A stretch of 64,000 nucleotides of DNA from Rhizobium indicum (lineage in GTDB: Bacteria > Pseudomonadota > Alphaproteobacteria > Rhizobiales > Rhizobiaceae): positions 744,001 through 808,000 of the forward strand of contig NZ_CP054021.1 of the NCBI RefSeq assembly GCF_005862305.2, in the 5' to 3' direction. Position 1 is the first letter of the stretch. Each line of letters starts with the position of its first letter. A program made the position numbers and the translations under genes. This document shows positions 1 through 8,857 of the stretch, in pieces. The notes beneath the pieces are model-generated. The model had not been told where the DNA came from, did no database searches, and saw only the letters and a program-made list of their open reading frames with translations.

Positions 1-131
1 AAGACCAGCAGCAGGCCGTAGATGACGGTGCGGCCGATCCAGCGGGTGTTGCTGTTCTTGTTGTCGTTTCTGCTGTCGCTGGTCTGCGGCAGCGTTGCCG
101 AGGTTGCTATCGGAGAGGTCACGCTGCTCAT
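1..131 (-). CDS. Carbohydrate ABC transporter permease, second subunit (5' end only)
   Basis: Only the first 43 codons are inside the window. The start codon overlaps the stop of the upstream permease in an ATGA arrangement at 128-131, the usual sign of translational coupling between the two permeases of a CUT1 sugar importer. The N-terminus is a polar, Ser/Thr/Asn-rich cytoplasmic tail that passes into a hydrophobic segment (TVIYGLLLV) at the window edge. The family role, inferred from position, is the second inner-membrane channel subunit working with the neighbouring permease and binding protein. No ATPase gene is visible in the window; it may follow downstream or be shared. Confidence 0.8.
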   Translation of the reverse strand, partial: MSSVTSPIATSATLPQTSDSRNDNKNSNTRWIGRTVIYGLLLV

Positions 132-1078
132 CGCGCCTTCTCCTTCAGTTCGGAATAGAGATAGGGAACGATGATCGCCGAGATCGTCATCAGCATGATG
201 ATGGCGCTGGCCGAGCCGACGGCCATCTCGTTGCGCTTGAAAGTGTATTCATACATGAAGTTCGACGGCAGCCAGGCCGAGCCGCCGGGGCCGCCCGAGG
301 TCAGCGCCACCACGAGGTCGTAGGACTTGATCGCCATATGGGCGAGCACGATGAAGGCCGACAGAAAGATCGGCCGCAGCAGCGGAATGACGATGCGCCG
401 ATAGAGCTGGAATGGCGAAGCGCCGTCGATCTGGGCGGCCTTCATGATCTCGCCGTCGATGCCGCGCAGACCCGCCAGGAACATCGCCATGACGAAGCCG
501 GACGCCTGCCAGACGCCGGCGATGACGACGGTGTAGATGACGAAGTCCTTGTTCTTGATCCAGTCGAAGTGGAAGCTCGTCCAGCCAAAATGGTGCAGCG
601 TCTGTTCTAGCCCGAGGCCGGGATCGAGGAACCATTTCCAGGCAACGCCTGTCACGATGAAGGAGAGCGCCATCGGATAGAGGAAGATCGGCCGCAACAC
701 GCTCTCGCCGCGGATCTTCTGGTCGAGCAGGATGGCGAGGAAGAGACCGAGCACCAGGCAGATACCGATATAGAGGAAGCCGAAGATCGCCATGTTGGTG
801 ATCGAGGTGTACCAGGAGGACGGCGGATCGCTCTCGAAGGTCCAGCGCCACAGCCGCTGATAGGCGCGTGCTCCGGTCAGCGCATAGGAGGGAAAGGTCT
901 TGGAATTGGTGAACGACAGATAGGCCGTCCAGACGATGAAGCCGTAGACGAAGATGATGGTGATGACGAAGCTCGGCGCCAAGACGATCTTCGGCAGCGC
1001 ATCCTGCAGCCGGCCACGAATGGATGCTCTTGTCCCGCGCGTTGTGATCGCGGGTTCTGTTGTCGCAACGGTGCTCAT
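128..1078 (-). CDS. Carbohydrate ABC transporter permease (MalF/UgpA-like), first subunit
   Basis: A 316-residue inner-membrane protein with about six hydrophobic helices; the first (IVLAPSFVITIIFVYGFIV) follows a 30-residue cytoplasmic tail. The EAA-type loop that docks to the ATPase is visible as GEIMKAAQIDGASPFQLYRR near residues 227-246, followed by IVIPLLRPIF. These features fit the sugar (CUT1) permease family. It lies 128 bp downstream of the binding-protein gene and is coupled to the next permease by a 4-base overlap. The family points to a mono- or oligosaccharide, but the enzymes encoded upstream are not sugar enzymes, so the substrate is open. Confidence 0.9.
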   Translation of the reverse strand: MSTVATTEPAITTRGTRASIRGRLQDALPKIVLAPSFVITIIFVYGFIVWTAYLSFTNSKTFPSYALTGARAYQRLWRWTFESDPPSSWYTSITNMAIFGFLYIGICLVLGLFLAILLDQKIRGESVLRPIFLYPMALSFIVTGVAWKWFLDPGLGLEQTLHHFGWTSFHFDWIKNKDFVIYTVVIAGVWQASGFVMAMFLAGLRGIDGEIMKAAQIDGASPFQLYRRIVIPLLRPIFLSAFIVLAHMAIKSYDLVVALTSGGPGGSAWLPSNFMYEYTFKRNEMAVGSASAIIMLMTISAIIVPYLYSELKEKAR

Positions 1079-1160
1079 GGAATGTCATCTCCTCCCCACA
1101 ATCGGCCCTGCATGATCGTCCGGGCATGATTGTCCGCGCATGATCGGCGCGGAGCCTGAA

Positions 1161-1187
1161 GCTTCCCCGCGGAGCACGCGGGGAAGC
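1161..1187 (-). promoter_or_regulatory. Perfect hairpin between binding-protein and permease genes
   Basis: GCTTCCCCGC at 1161-1170 pairs perfectly with GCGGGGAAGC at 1178-1187 around a 7-base loop. There is no T-run on either side. It sits just downstream of the binding-protein stop codon. Such hairpins commonly protect the 3' end of the binding-protein mRNA or cause partial termination, so that more binding protein than permease is made. That role is inferred. Confidence 0.6.
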
Positions 1188-1206
1188 ATTGTCATCACAC
1201 GTGATC

Positions 1207-2469
1207 TCAGCGGGCGTCGTCGATCGCCTGGACGAGCTGCTTGACGGCTTCGTCAGAGGTCTTGATCTGGCCGTGGACGAACTTCGAGACGACATCCTTG
1301 TAGGCATTGGCGATGGCCGGCGGTGCGCCATAGCCTTGCGCCAGCGAACCGAACAGCGTGCCGCCTTCGTTGGCTGCCTTCAGGTCGGCGATGCCCTTCT
1401 TGCCGCAAGCGTCGAAGTCGGTGTCGGGAACGTCGGTACGAGCCGGCACCGAACCCTTGACGACGTTGAAGGCCGACTGGAAGCTCTTCGACAGCGTCGC
1501 GGTTGCCAGCGCCACCTGGGCGGCCTTGCGGTCATCAGGAACGTTGAACATGCCGAACATGTCGGAGTTGTAGACCACGCTGCCGTCGGTGCCGGGGAAG
1601 CGGTAGCAGAGGAAGTCGGTGTCCGGCGTCTTCTTGGCGGCGACGAATTCGCCCTTGGCCCAGTCGCCCATCACCTGCACCAGCGCGTCACCCTTGATGA
1701 CCATGGCCGTTGCCAGGTTCCAGTCACGGCCCGAGAAGTTCGGGTCGACATATTTGATGATTGTCGCCAGATTGTCGAAGGACTTCTTCATCGTGTCGGA
1801 CTTCAGCGATTCATCGTCGAGGTCGTTGAAGGCCTTCTTGTAGAACTCCGGACCGCCGGTCGACAGCACGATGGAATCGAACATCGTCGCTTCCTGCCAG
1901 TTCTGGCCGCCAAGGGCGAGCGGGATCACGCCGGCTGCCTTGGCCTTGTCGAGCAGGGCGATCAGCTCGTCGAAGGTCTTCGGCTGGGTGCCGCCGATCT
2001 TGTCCATCACAGCCTTGTTGATCCACAGCCAGTTGACCGAGTGGACGTTGACGGGAGCAGCAACCCACTTGCCGTCATAGACGGAGAACTTCTGCAGGGC
2101 TGCCGGAACCGACTTGTCCCAGCCTTCCTTCTTCGCCGTCTCGGTCAGATCGCCCATGACGCCGGCCTGGGCATAATCGAGCACGGTATAGCCCAGCATC
2201 TGCGAGGCTGTCGGATAGGTGCCGGCCGCAACCATCGCCTTCAGCGCCGTCATCGCCGCATCGCCGCCACCGCCGGCCACCGGCACGTCCTTCCAGGCAA
2301 AACCTTCCTTCGAAAGATCCTGCTTCAAGACGTTCAGCGCCGCTGCCTCGCCACCTGACGTCCACCAGTGCAGCATCTGCACTTCCTTGACGTCAGCGGC
2401 GTGGGCGGACACATGAGCGCCGGCCAGAGCCAATGCGACCATTGCGGTCGTGGTCAAAAACTTGTTCAT
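1207..2469 (-). CDS. ABC transporter periplasmic sugar-binding protein (family 1 extracellular solute-binding)
   Basis: A 420-residue protein with a clear Sec signal peptide ([24 protein letters not shown] region, probable cleavage after AHA near residue 24). The start is at 2469 because GGAGG lies a few bases upstream; an upstream in-frame ATG would only add a non-coding-looking tail. The mature N-terminus carries [16 protein letters not shown], typical of glucose/mannose-type binding proteins of the CUT1 group. It captures the substrate in the periplasm and delivers it to the two permeases encoded downstream. A small hairpin (TGCGGGA/TCCCGCA, 2500-2518) lies in the 88 bp between this gene and the upstream dehydrogenase, so some independent control is possible. 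Confidence 0.9.
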   Translation of the reverse strand: MNKFLTTTAMVALALAGAHVSAHAADVKEVQMLHWWTSGGEAAALNVLKQDLSKEGFAWKDVPVAGGGGDAAMTALKAMVAAGTYPTASQMLGYTVLDYAQAGVMGDLTETAKKEGWDKSVPAALQKFSVYDGKWVAAPVNVHSVNWLWINKAVMDKIGGTQPKTFDELIALLDKAKAAGVIPLALGGQNWQEATMFDSIVLSTGGPEFYKKAFNDLDDESLKSDTMKKSFDNLATIIKYVDPNFSGRDWNLATAMVIKGDALVQVMGDWAKGEFVAAKKTPDTDFLCYRFPGTDGSVVYNSDMFGMFNVPDDRKAAQVALATATLSKSFQSAFNVVKGSVPARTDVPDTDFDACGKKGIADLKAANEGGTLFGSLAQGYGAPPAIANAYKDVVSKFVHGQIKTSDEAVKQLVQAIDDAR

Positions 2470-2557
2470 CGAAGAACCTCCCAGTTCCAGTTTGGAAGAT
2501 GCGGGACCCATTCCCGCACCAATCACCCGCCCTCCTCGAGCGTAGTTCGGCCGCCGG

Positions 2558-4078
2558 CTAGGCCGGCTTTTCCGTCTGCGGCATCCACCAGCTGGTGCGC
2601 TTGCCGATATGCATGTTCAGCGTCTTGGTCTCGGTGTAATCTTCGACCGCATGGCGACCGAGTTCGCGACCAAGGCCGCTTTGCTTGTAACCGCCGAAGG
2701 GAAGTTCCGAGGCGCCGTCCATGAAGGTGTTCATCCAGACCGTCCCCGCCCGCACCGACCGGCCGATCGTCAGGCACGTGTCGAAATCGCGGCTCCAGAC
2801 ACCGGCCGACAGGCCATAGTCGATGGAATTCGCAATCCTGATGGCTTCGGCCGATGTCTCGAATGTCAGGACCGAAAGCACCGGACCAAAGACTTCCTCG
2901 CGCGCCACGGCCATATCGGGGGTGACCTCTTCGAGGATCGTCGGCGACATGAACTGCCCCATGCCGAGGTCGAGCGTCTCGCCGCCATGCGCGACCCGGG
3001 CACCGCTGCTCCTCGCGGCGGCGACGTATCCTGATATCTTCTCCAGGTGTTGCGGCGTGATGATGGCGCCGACCTGCGTCGAAGGATCGAGCGGGTCGCC
3101 GACCTTCACCGCCTTCGACAGCTCAGCAATCCGCTTGACGACATCGGAAGCGATTGATTTGTGAAGGATCAGCCGCGAGCCGGCATTGCAGCACTCGCCG
3201 GCATTGAAGTATGCGCCGAAGACCGCGGCATCGATAAAGGCATCGAGATCGGCATCCGGGAACACGATCTGCGGGTTCTTCCCGCCCAGTTCCAGCGAGA
3301 CCTTCTTCAGCGTCTGTGCGGCTTTCGACATGGTCAGCTTTCCGACACCGGTCGAGCCGGTGAAGGACACCATGTCGACGTCGGGATGCGACGTCATGAC
3401 CGCACCGACCTCTGGTCCCGTACCGGTGACAATGTTGACGACGCCATCCGGCACGCCTGCTTCCTGCAGGATCTCTCCCAGCACCAGCGTCGATCCTGAG
3501 GTCAGTTCCGAGGGCTTGACGACGGTGGTGCAGCCAGCGGCCAAGGCGAATGGCAGCTTCTGGCCAACGATCAGGAACGGAAAGTTCCAAGGCGTGATGA
3601 TCGACACCACGCCGATCGCTTCGCGCAAGACGACGCCGAGCGTGCCATCGCCGAGCGTGTTATAGCTCTCTCCGTGGAGGTCGCGGGCAAGAGCTGCCGC
3701 ATAGCGCCATATGTCAACGGAGCCGGCAATTTCTCCCCGCACCTGGGTGATCGGTTTTCCCGCCTCGATCGCATCGAGAAATGCTAGCTCCTCTGCACGC
3801 GCCGCGATCAAATCAGCAGCCTTGAGCAGGATGGCGGAACGTTCGGAAGCGGTCATTCGGGGCCACGGCCCGAGGTCGAACGCCTTGCGTGCCGAAGCGA
3901 TAGCATGCTCGGCGTCCCTCTTGCTGCCGGTCGGAAACCGGCTGACCACGACACCATGGCTTGGAGCGACACGCTCGATCGGATCGGAGCTGCCTGCCTC
4001 CCATTTGCCATCGATGAGCATCTTGAAATCACGCGCTTTGTGGTCTCTGAGCGCGGTGGGGTTGACGAGAACCGTCAT
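2558..4078 (-). CDS. NAD(P)-dependent aldehyde dehydrogenase
   Basis: A 506-residue cytoplasmic enzyme of full family length that oxidises an aldehyde to the carboxylic acid. Visible motifs are ITPWNFPF (residues 161-168), the Rossmann GSTGVGK (241-247), the general-base Glu in LELGG (E263), and the catalytic Cys in GECCNAGSR (C297). The start at 4078 shares one base with the stop of the enoyl-CoA hydratase (TAATG), with GGGAGAA 6 bases upstream; an ATG two codons earlier is too close to that site. The sequence resembles betaine-aldehyde/phenylacetaldehyde-type dehydrogenases, but the substrate cannot be read from sequence. The context with CoA-transferase and hydratase suggests that the acid formed becomes a CoA ester, or that an aldehyde is released during its breakdown. 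Confidence 0.92.
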   Translation of the reverse strand: MTVLVNPTALRDHKARDFKMLIDGKWEAGSSDPIERVAPSHGVVVSRFPTGSKRDAEHAIASARKAFDLGPWPRMTASERSAILLKAADLIAARAEELAFLDAIEAGKPITQVRGEIAGSVDIWRYAAALARDLHGESYNTLGDGTLGVVLREAIGVVSIITPWNFPFLIVGQKLPFALAAGCTTVVKPSELTSGSTLVLGEILQEAGVPDGVVNIVTGTGPEVGAVMTSHPDVDMVSFTGSTGVGKLTMSKAAQTLKKVSLELGGKNPQIVFPDADLDAFIDAAVFGAYFNAGECCNAGSRLILHKSIASDVVKRIAELSKAVKVGDPLDPSTQVGAIITPQHLEKISGYVAAARSSGARVAHGGETLDLGMGQFMSPTILEEVTPDMAVAREEVFGPVLSVLTFETSAEAIRIANSIDYGLSAGVWSRDFDTCLTIGRSVRAGTVWMNTFMDGASELPFGGYKQSGLGRELGRHAVEDYTETKTLNMHIGKRTSWWMPQTEKPA

Positions 4079-4857
4079 TACCATTCTCCCTTGAACGTTG
4101 CCGGGCGCTTCTCGCTGAATGATGCGACGCCCTCCTTCAGATCGCCGGTCTTCGCAGCGAGGATCGAGCCCAGGGCTTCAACCGCGGTTCCGTTGTCTTC
4201 GCCGTTTGCCGATGCGATCATCAACTTCGCGATCTCGGTCGCAGCCGGCGCCCTTGCGGCAATCCGCCCAGCATATTCCCTGGCGGCGACGAGCGCGTTT
4301 CCTGTGGGAACGACCGCGTCTACGATCCCGAGCAGGCGTGCCTCCTCGGCGGTGAATATCTCGCCGCCCAAGGCCATGCGCCGGACGGCTTGCGCCCCGA
4401 ACCGGCGCACAAGACGCTGGGTCCCAGACCAGCCCGGCACCATTCCAAGGCCGGTCTCGGGCAGGCCGATCTTGATCTGCTCCTCTGCGAAGCGAATGTC
4501 CGCAACCCCTGCAAGTTCAAGCCCTCCCCCGAGGGCATGGCCATTCAGAGCCGCGATCAGCGGCACCCTGAGCGTCGCCAGTCTTTCGAAGATACGGTGG
4601 CCATGCCGAACCCAGAGATGACCGAACTCCTGAGGTAACATTCCGCCCCAGGCCTTGATATCGCCTCCAGCGGAAAAGCCCTTTCCTTCACCCGTGAGAA
4701 TGGCAGCGCGCACATTGGCGTTCGCCTCCACCTCGTCGGCTGCGTCCGCCAACGCCTTGAGCATATCCAGGTCGAGTGCGTTCAGCTTCTCCGGACGAGA
4801 AATCGTCAGCGTCGCAACATGTCCATCGACGTCAATTCTGACTGTTCCGCTAGCCAT
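4078..4857 (-). CDS. Enoyl-CoA hydratase/isomerase (crotonase family)
   Basis: A 259-residue crotonase-fold protein of standard length. The oxyanion-hole segments GFSAGGDIKAW and ALNGHALGGGLELAG are intact. Both acidic catalytic residues of true hydratases are present, the Glu in GGGLELAG and the Glu in GLPETGLGMVPG, so water addition to an enoyl-CoA is plausible, not only isomerisation. The 5' end overlaps the CoA-transferase gene by 8 bp and the 3' end overlaps the aldehyde dehydrogenase gene by one base, so the three are translationally coupled. The natural acyl-CoA is unknown. Confidence 0.9.
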   Translation of the reverse strand: MASGTVRIDVDGHVATLTISRPEKLNALDLDMLKALADAADEVEANANVRAAILTGEGKGFSAGGDIKAWGGMLPQEFGHLWVRHGHRIFERLATLRVPLIAALNGHALGGGLELAGVADIRFAEEQIKIGLPETGLGMVPGWSGTQRLVRRFGAQAVRRMALGGEIFTAEEARLLGIVDAVVPTGNALVAAREYAGRIAARAPAATEIAKLMIASANGEDNGTAVEALGSILAAKTGDLKEGVASFSEKRPATFKGEW

Positions 4858-6463
4858 GGAAGCTGCCCTCCAGTGTCCGTGCCGTTTTTTCCGAAAGCGA
4901 CAGGCCGATGTTTGCCTCCCCGAAGAGCGCGGCGTCCATGACCTTCAGGTCCGGCGCCACGATCAGCGGAAACTCCGACTGATCGAGGATGTGGGACTGG
5001 AGATCGACGCCTGGGGCAATCTCGGTGAGGACGACGCCGTCGGGCGTCAGCTTCATCACGCACCGCTCAGTGACATAGGTGATGTCCTGGCCCTGCTCGA
5101 TCGCGCGCCTGCCGCTGAAGGTGACATGTTCGACCTCGTTCACGAGCTTCTTCAGCTTGCCTTCCTTCTCGATGAAAAGAGCTCCATCGGCGATCGAAAG
5201 CTTCGCTCCGGCGTTGAACATGCCTGAGAATACGATCTTCTTAGCCCGGGCCGTGATGTCGACGAAGCCTCCGGCGCCCGCCGTCACATGCGGCCGGAAG
5301 GAGAGCTTGGAGACGTTGACCGAACCGTCTTTGCCGATCTCGAGGAAGGACAGCAGCGAGGCATCGAAGCCTGCACCCTGGAAATAGGTGAACTGATAGG
5401 GAGACGGCATGTAGGCGTCGGCGTTCGACGCGCAGCCAAAGGCGAAGTCGAGCAGCGGCACGCCGCCGACAGCACCTTGCTCAATGACCCAGGTGACTGC
5501 GCCGTGGAGCCCCTCCTCCAGCAGAATTCGCGGCACGTTGGCCGAGATGCCGAAGCCGAGATTGACGCAGCTTCCCGCTTGCAGTTCCTGCGCGACACGA
5601 CGCGCAATGACTTTCTGAACATTGAATTCCGGAACGCTGAAGCTATCGAGCGGACGGAAGATCTCCCCGGAGATTGCCGGATCGTATTGCGTCTGCGTCG
5701 TCTGCTTCTGTTCCGGATCGACGATCACATAATCGACCAGCATTCCGGGCACCCGGACGTCGTGGGGCTTCAGCGAGCCTTCCTTGGTGATCCGCTTGAC
5801 CTGGGCGATGACGATGCCGCCGTTGTTGCGTGCGGCCAGCGCCTGATCGAGGCCGCCGAGATAGGCGCCTTCATGCTCGTATGTCAGGTTGCCGCGCTCA
5901 TCGGCGGTGGTGGCGCGGATGATGGCGACCTCAGGGACGATCGAGGGAAAGAACAGCCAGACATCGCCCTCGAAGCGCACGCGCTTGACCACCGGATGCT
6001 CCGAAGCCAGGCCGTTCATCGCGCAACCCTGCCGCTCTGGATCGACGAATGTGTCGATACCGATCTTGGTCAGAACGCCCGGCCGCTTCGCGGCGGCTTC
6101 TCGATGAATGTCGAACAGGATGCCGGACGGAATGTTGTAAGCCGGGATTTCGTTGTTGGTGATCATTTGCCAGATCAGCGGCGGCTCTGACGATGACGGG
6201 CCGGACGGATAGGAACCACCGATGATGCGCTTGAGCAGCCCCTTCTTGGCGATATGGTCGACACCCTTGATACCGCTCATGTCGCCGGCTGCGATGGGAT
6301 GAAGGGTCGTGATATCACGAGGATGGCCGGTCGCATCGAAACGCTCGCCAATCGCCTTCAGCATGAGGTCCGGGCAACCGAGACCGCTCGAGGAAGACAC
6401 CGTTACAACAGCGCCATCCGGGATCAGCGCGGCCGCTTCGGCCGGGGTGAGATGCTTCTTCAT
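4850..6463 (-). CDS. Acyl-CoA:acetate/3-ketoacid CoA-transferase, fused alpha-beta subunits
   Basis: A 537-residue fusion of the two halves of a family I CoA-transferase, as in propionate CoA-transferase/YdiF. The N-terminal half holds the glycine-rich SSSSGLGCPDLML segment near residues 23-35. The C-terminal half holds the catalytic glutamate in VIEQGAVGG (E328), which forms the covalent CoA thioester, and the NLGFGISANVP segment at 301-311. It moves CoA from a donor such as acetyl-CoA to a free acid. It follows the LacI-type gene by 9 bp and overlaps the hydratase gene. In this operon it most likely activates the carboxylic acid that the hydratase pathway then processes. Confidence 0.9.
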   Translation of the reverse strand: MKKHLTPAEAAALIPDGAVVTVSSSSGLGCPDLMLKAIGERFDATGHPRDITTLHPIAAGDMSGIKGVDHIAKKGLLKRIIGGSYPSGPSSSEPPLIWQMITNNEIPAYNIPSGILFDIHREAAAKRPGVLTKIGIDTFVDPERQGCAMNGLASEHPVVKRVRFEGDVWLFFPSIVPEVAIIRATTADERGNLTYEHEGAYLGGLDQALAARNNGGIVIAQVKRITKEGSLKPHDVRVPGMLVDYVIVDPEQKQTTQTQYDPAISGEIFRPLDSFSVPEFNVQKVIARRVAQELQAGSCVNLGFGISANVPRILLEEGLHGAVTWVIEQGAVGGVPLLDFAFGCASNADAYMPSPYQFTYFQGAGFDASLLSFLEIGKDGSVNVSKLSFRPHVTAGAGGFVDITARAKKIVFSGMFNAGAKLSIADGALFIEKEGKLKKLVNEVEHVTFSGRRAIEQGQDITYVTERCVMKLTPDGVVLTEIAPGVDLQSHILDQSEFPLIVAPDLKVMDAALFGEANIGLSLSEKTARTLEGSFHG

Positions 6464-6472
6464 GGGCCTTAC

Positions 6473-7519
6473 TCAGAGTCCTGTTTCGATTTTTACGCTC
6501 TTGCGGGCTCCGCAGCTCTCGCGAACGACCAGCCGAACCGCTGTTGTCACCGTCTCCGCCTCGGCCTTGCCCGCATTGATCTGCTTCAGAAGCAGCTGGG
6601 CGCCGCGGCGGCCAATGCCCTGCGGATCGACCGAGACCGTCGTGAGCGCGGGAACCGCCGCCTGAGCCTCGATGACGTCGTCGAAACCCACGACCGCGAA
6701 GTCGGAGCCGGGCTCCAGACGGCGCGCACGCAATCCGTCGCAAACACCGAAGGCGACGGCATCGTTGAAGCAGACGGCTGCTGAGGGTTTGTCGGCAAGA
6801 GCGATTGCTTTTCCGATCGCCTCTACCCCGCCGGCTCGCGAAGGCGCCGACGAGATGACAAGTTCTTGGTGATAGTCGAGCCCGGCTGCCTCTATGCCGC
6901 TTCGGTAACCGGTAAGGCGGTCGTCGAAGACAGCGGTGTCGGGAAAGCCGCCGAGAAAAGCGATGCGCTTGTGACCAAGCTCCGCCAGGTGCTTGACCGC
7001 AGACATCATGCCAGCCTGGTTGTCGGAGACGACGGACGAGACTTTGGCGCCAGGCAGGTTTCTGACGACGACCACCACCGGAATCCCTGCGGCGACGAGT
7101 GGCTTGAAGTCTGCGGCATCGGTGGCGCGCGCCGGCGACACTATGAGCCCCGAAATGCCATGTTCCCGCATCGATGCGACAACCTCGCGCTGCCTGTCGA
7201 TGCTCTCGCTGGTGTTCGACAGGAACTGCACGAATCCGGCCGACTGAACGACCATATCGACACCGACCGCCAGTTCCGCGAAGAAGCTGTTCGTCAGGTC
7301 GTTCACGACGACGCCGATGATCCTCGATTTGGCACTGGCCTGCCGAAGATTGGCTGCGCCGCGATTGTAGACGTAGCCCAGCTCGCGCATCACCGCATTG
7401 ACCTTGGAACGCGTCCCCTCATTGACCAGGGAGGAGCCCTGAAGCACCAGCGAAACCGTCGATTTCGAGACGCCTGCGGCCTTCGCAATGTCAATGACGG
7501 TTACCCGCGCCTTTGTCAT
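6473..7519 (-). CDS. LacI-family transcriptional regulator of the adjacent catabolic operon
   Basis: A 348-residue regulator starting at 7519, preceded by GGGGAGGGG; the longer in-frame extension upstream looks non-coding. The helix-turn-helix is at about residues 7-26 (TVIDIAKAAGVSKSTVSLVL), followed by the hinge helix region and a periplasmic-binding-protein-like effector domain (IIGVVVNDLTNSFF, then GFDDVIEA near the C-terminus). It is the first gene of the block and is only 9 bp from the CoA-transferase gene, so it probably represses its own operon. Two TTGGAACGTTCCAA-type palindromes upstream (7560-7573, 7666-7679) are the obvious binding sites. Confidence 0.92.
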   Translation of the reverse strand: MTKARVTVIDIAKAAGVSKSTVSLVLQGSSLVNEGTRSKVNAVMRELGYVYNRGAANLRQASAKSRIIGVVVNDLTNSFFAELAVGVDMVVQSAGFVQFLSNTSESIDRQREVVASMREHGISGLIVSPARATDAADFKPLVAAGIPVVVVVRNLPGAKVSSVVSDNQAGMMSAVKHLAELGHKRIAFLGGFPDTAVFDDRLTGYRSGIEAAGLDYHQELVISSAPSRAGGVEAIGKAIALADKPSAAVCFNDAVAFGVCDGLRARRLEPGSDFAVVGFDDVIEAQAAVPALTTVSVDPQGIGRRGAQLLLKQINAGKAEAETVTTAVRLVVRESCGARKSVKIETGL

Positions 7520-7559
7520 TTCCCCTCCCCGACGCCAACGTCGACTGATCGATAGATAT

Positions 7560-7573
7560 TTGGAACGTTCCAA
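7560..7573. promoter_or_regulatory. Putative LacI-family operator O1
   Basis: TTGGAACGTTCCAA is a perfect 14-bp palindrome with a central CG, the symmetry typical of LacI/GalR operators. It lies 41 bp upstream of the regulator start codon, where it would block transcription or promoter escape. Binding by the adjacent LacI-type protein is inferred. Confidence 0.75.
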
Positions 7574-7665
7574 TTCTGTCAAGTGAAAATTCGCGCCGAT
7601 TCAGTTCACGCTGACGTTTTACGCAAATTCCTGGCGCCTCAAAGGGGCGGTCAGCACTCGGAAAA

Positions 7666-7679
7666 TTGGAACGTTCTAA
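7666..7679. promoter_or_regulatory. Putative LacI-family operator O2
   Basis: TTGGAACGTTCTAA matches the O1 palindrome in 13 of 14 positions. Its centre is 106 bp from the O1 centre, about ten helical turns, so two dimers would face the same side of the DNA and could close a repression loop. Confidence 0.72.
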
Positions 7680-7865
7680 ATTTGGGCCGCAAGCAGGAAA
7701 ACGTCCGCCAATATTCTCGGGCACGAGAAAGCTACGTTTTTCTGCGATAGCACGCGGCCAATCGGGGGGTGGCATTTTTCAAGACTTCGACTACAAGTCG
7801 AAATGAGGCGCTGCCAAAGAGCGATTGTGACCTGAGTATATTCGTCAAACCTACTGAGATTTTTT

Positions 7866-8807
7866 ATGCAAATTTTTAAAGCTTTTCGCGCTCGCCGCCC
7901 CATTTGTGCAGCCACGCTGGGATTTCTATTCGGTCCAGATGTCGTAATGGCCTATCTCGGGCGCGGCTGGAAAGCGACTGCTTACTTTACGGGTGGCATC
8001 GTCATCTCGATCGCGCAACTCTGGTTGTTTGGCGTTCCTTCAGCCGCTGTTTTTGGATATTTCCTGATCTTGGCCTGGCGTCTGATCGGCCTATTGCATG
8101 GCTATCGTGCAGCAAAGAAGGTGCCAGCAGACACCGTGTTTCCGTGGTACTCGCGGTGGTATAGTCTTGCCCTGATCTTTTTGATTGCACCGTTCGCCTT
8201 GGCGATGCTGGTTCGAAGTTTCGCCTTTCAACCATTCACGATACCGTCGAGCTCGATGCTGCCCAATTTGCAGAACGGCGACTACATGTTCGCGCAAAAA
8301 TACGCCTACGGGTACAGCCGCTATTCGCTCCCGTACGGGCTTGGACCGGAGCGTCGTATATTTGGACATGGACCGGAGCGAGGAGACGTCGTCATGTTCC
8401 GGACGCCAATGGACCCGAGGGTCGATTACGTGAAACGCGTCGTCGGCCTGCCGGGTGACCGCATTCAGATGAAATCCGGTATTCTTTACCTGAATGGTAC
8501 CGCCGTTGAGCGCGAACCGGCGGGTGAATTGACCTATCAATCAGTAACAGTGCAGGCGTTTAAGGAGACGCTGCCATCCGGCCGCAGCTATACGATCGTT
8601 GAGCAAGTGGACAACGCCCGTGGCGACAATACCAGAGAATTCGTTGTCCCCAACGGGCATTACTTCGTGCTGGGCGACAATCGTGACAACAGCCTGGATA
8701 GCCGCTTCGACATGGGATTTATCCCAGATGGCAACATATATGCGAAGGCAGCCATAGTGCTTTTCAATTCCCAGAATGGATCGCGGCAGATGTCGTGGAT
8801 CCAATAA
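7866..8807 (+). CDS. lepB: Signal peptidase I with N-terminal membrane extension
   Basis: A 313-residue membrane protease that removes Sec signal peptides on the periplasmic side. The catalytic serine is in PSSSMLP (S130), the general-base lysine in YVKRVVGLPGD (K190), and the C-terminal signature GDNRDNSLDSR is at 270-280. The usual anchor helix is at about 99-117 (YSLALIFLIAPFALAMLV). The first 95 residues are extra and contain two or three hydrophobic stretches (about 15-30, 38-56, 60-78). The start has only a weak ribosome site, so a later start cannot be excluded. It stands alone, so it is probably a second, non-housekeeping LepB; the housekeeping copy in rhizobia is normally beside rnc/era. 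Confidence 0.88.
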   Translation: MQIFKAFRARRPICAATLGFLFGPDVVMAYLGRGWKATAYFTGGIVISIAQLWLFGVPSAAVFGYFLILAWRLIGLLHGYRAAKKVPADTVFPWYSRWYSLALIFLIAPFALAMLVRSFAFQPFTIPSSSMLPNLQNGDYMFAQKYAYGYSRYSLPYGLGPERRIFGHGPERGDVVMFRTPMDPRVDYVKRVVGLPGDRIQMKSGILYLNGTAVEREPAGELTYQSVTVQAFKETLPSGRSYTIVEQVDNARGDNTREFVVPNGHYFVLGDNRDNSLDSRFDMGFIPDGNIYAKAAIVLFNSQNGSRQMSWIQ

Positions 8808-8857
8808 CCTCGAGAGGCAGAAAATTTTGCGACCAGCCCGATAAAGAACATGAACAG

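Larger units (their letters stand above)
7520..7865. other. Intergenic region between the LacI-type gene and the signal peptidase gene
   Basis: This 346-bp divergent region is AT-richer than its surroundings. It contains the two operators described separately and must contain the promoter of the minus-strand operon. I could not assign convincing -35/-10 elements. I see no coding sequence with a believable start. Confidence 0.6.
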
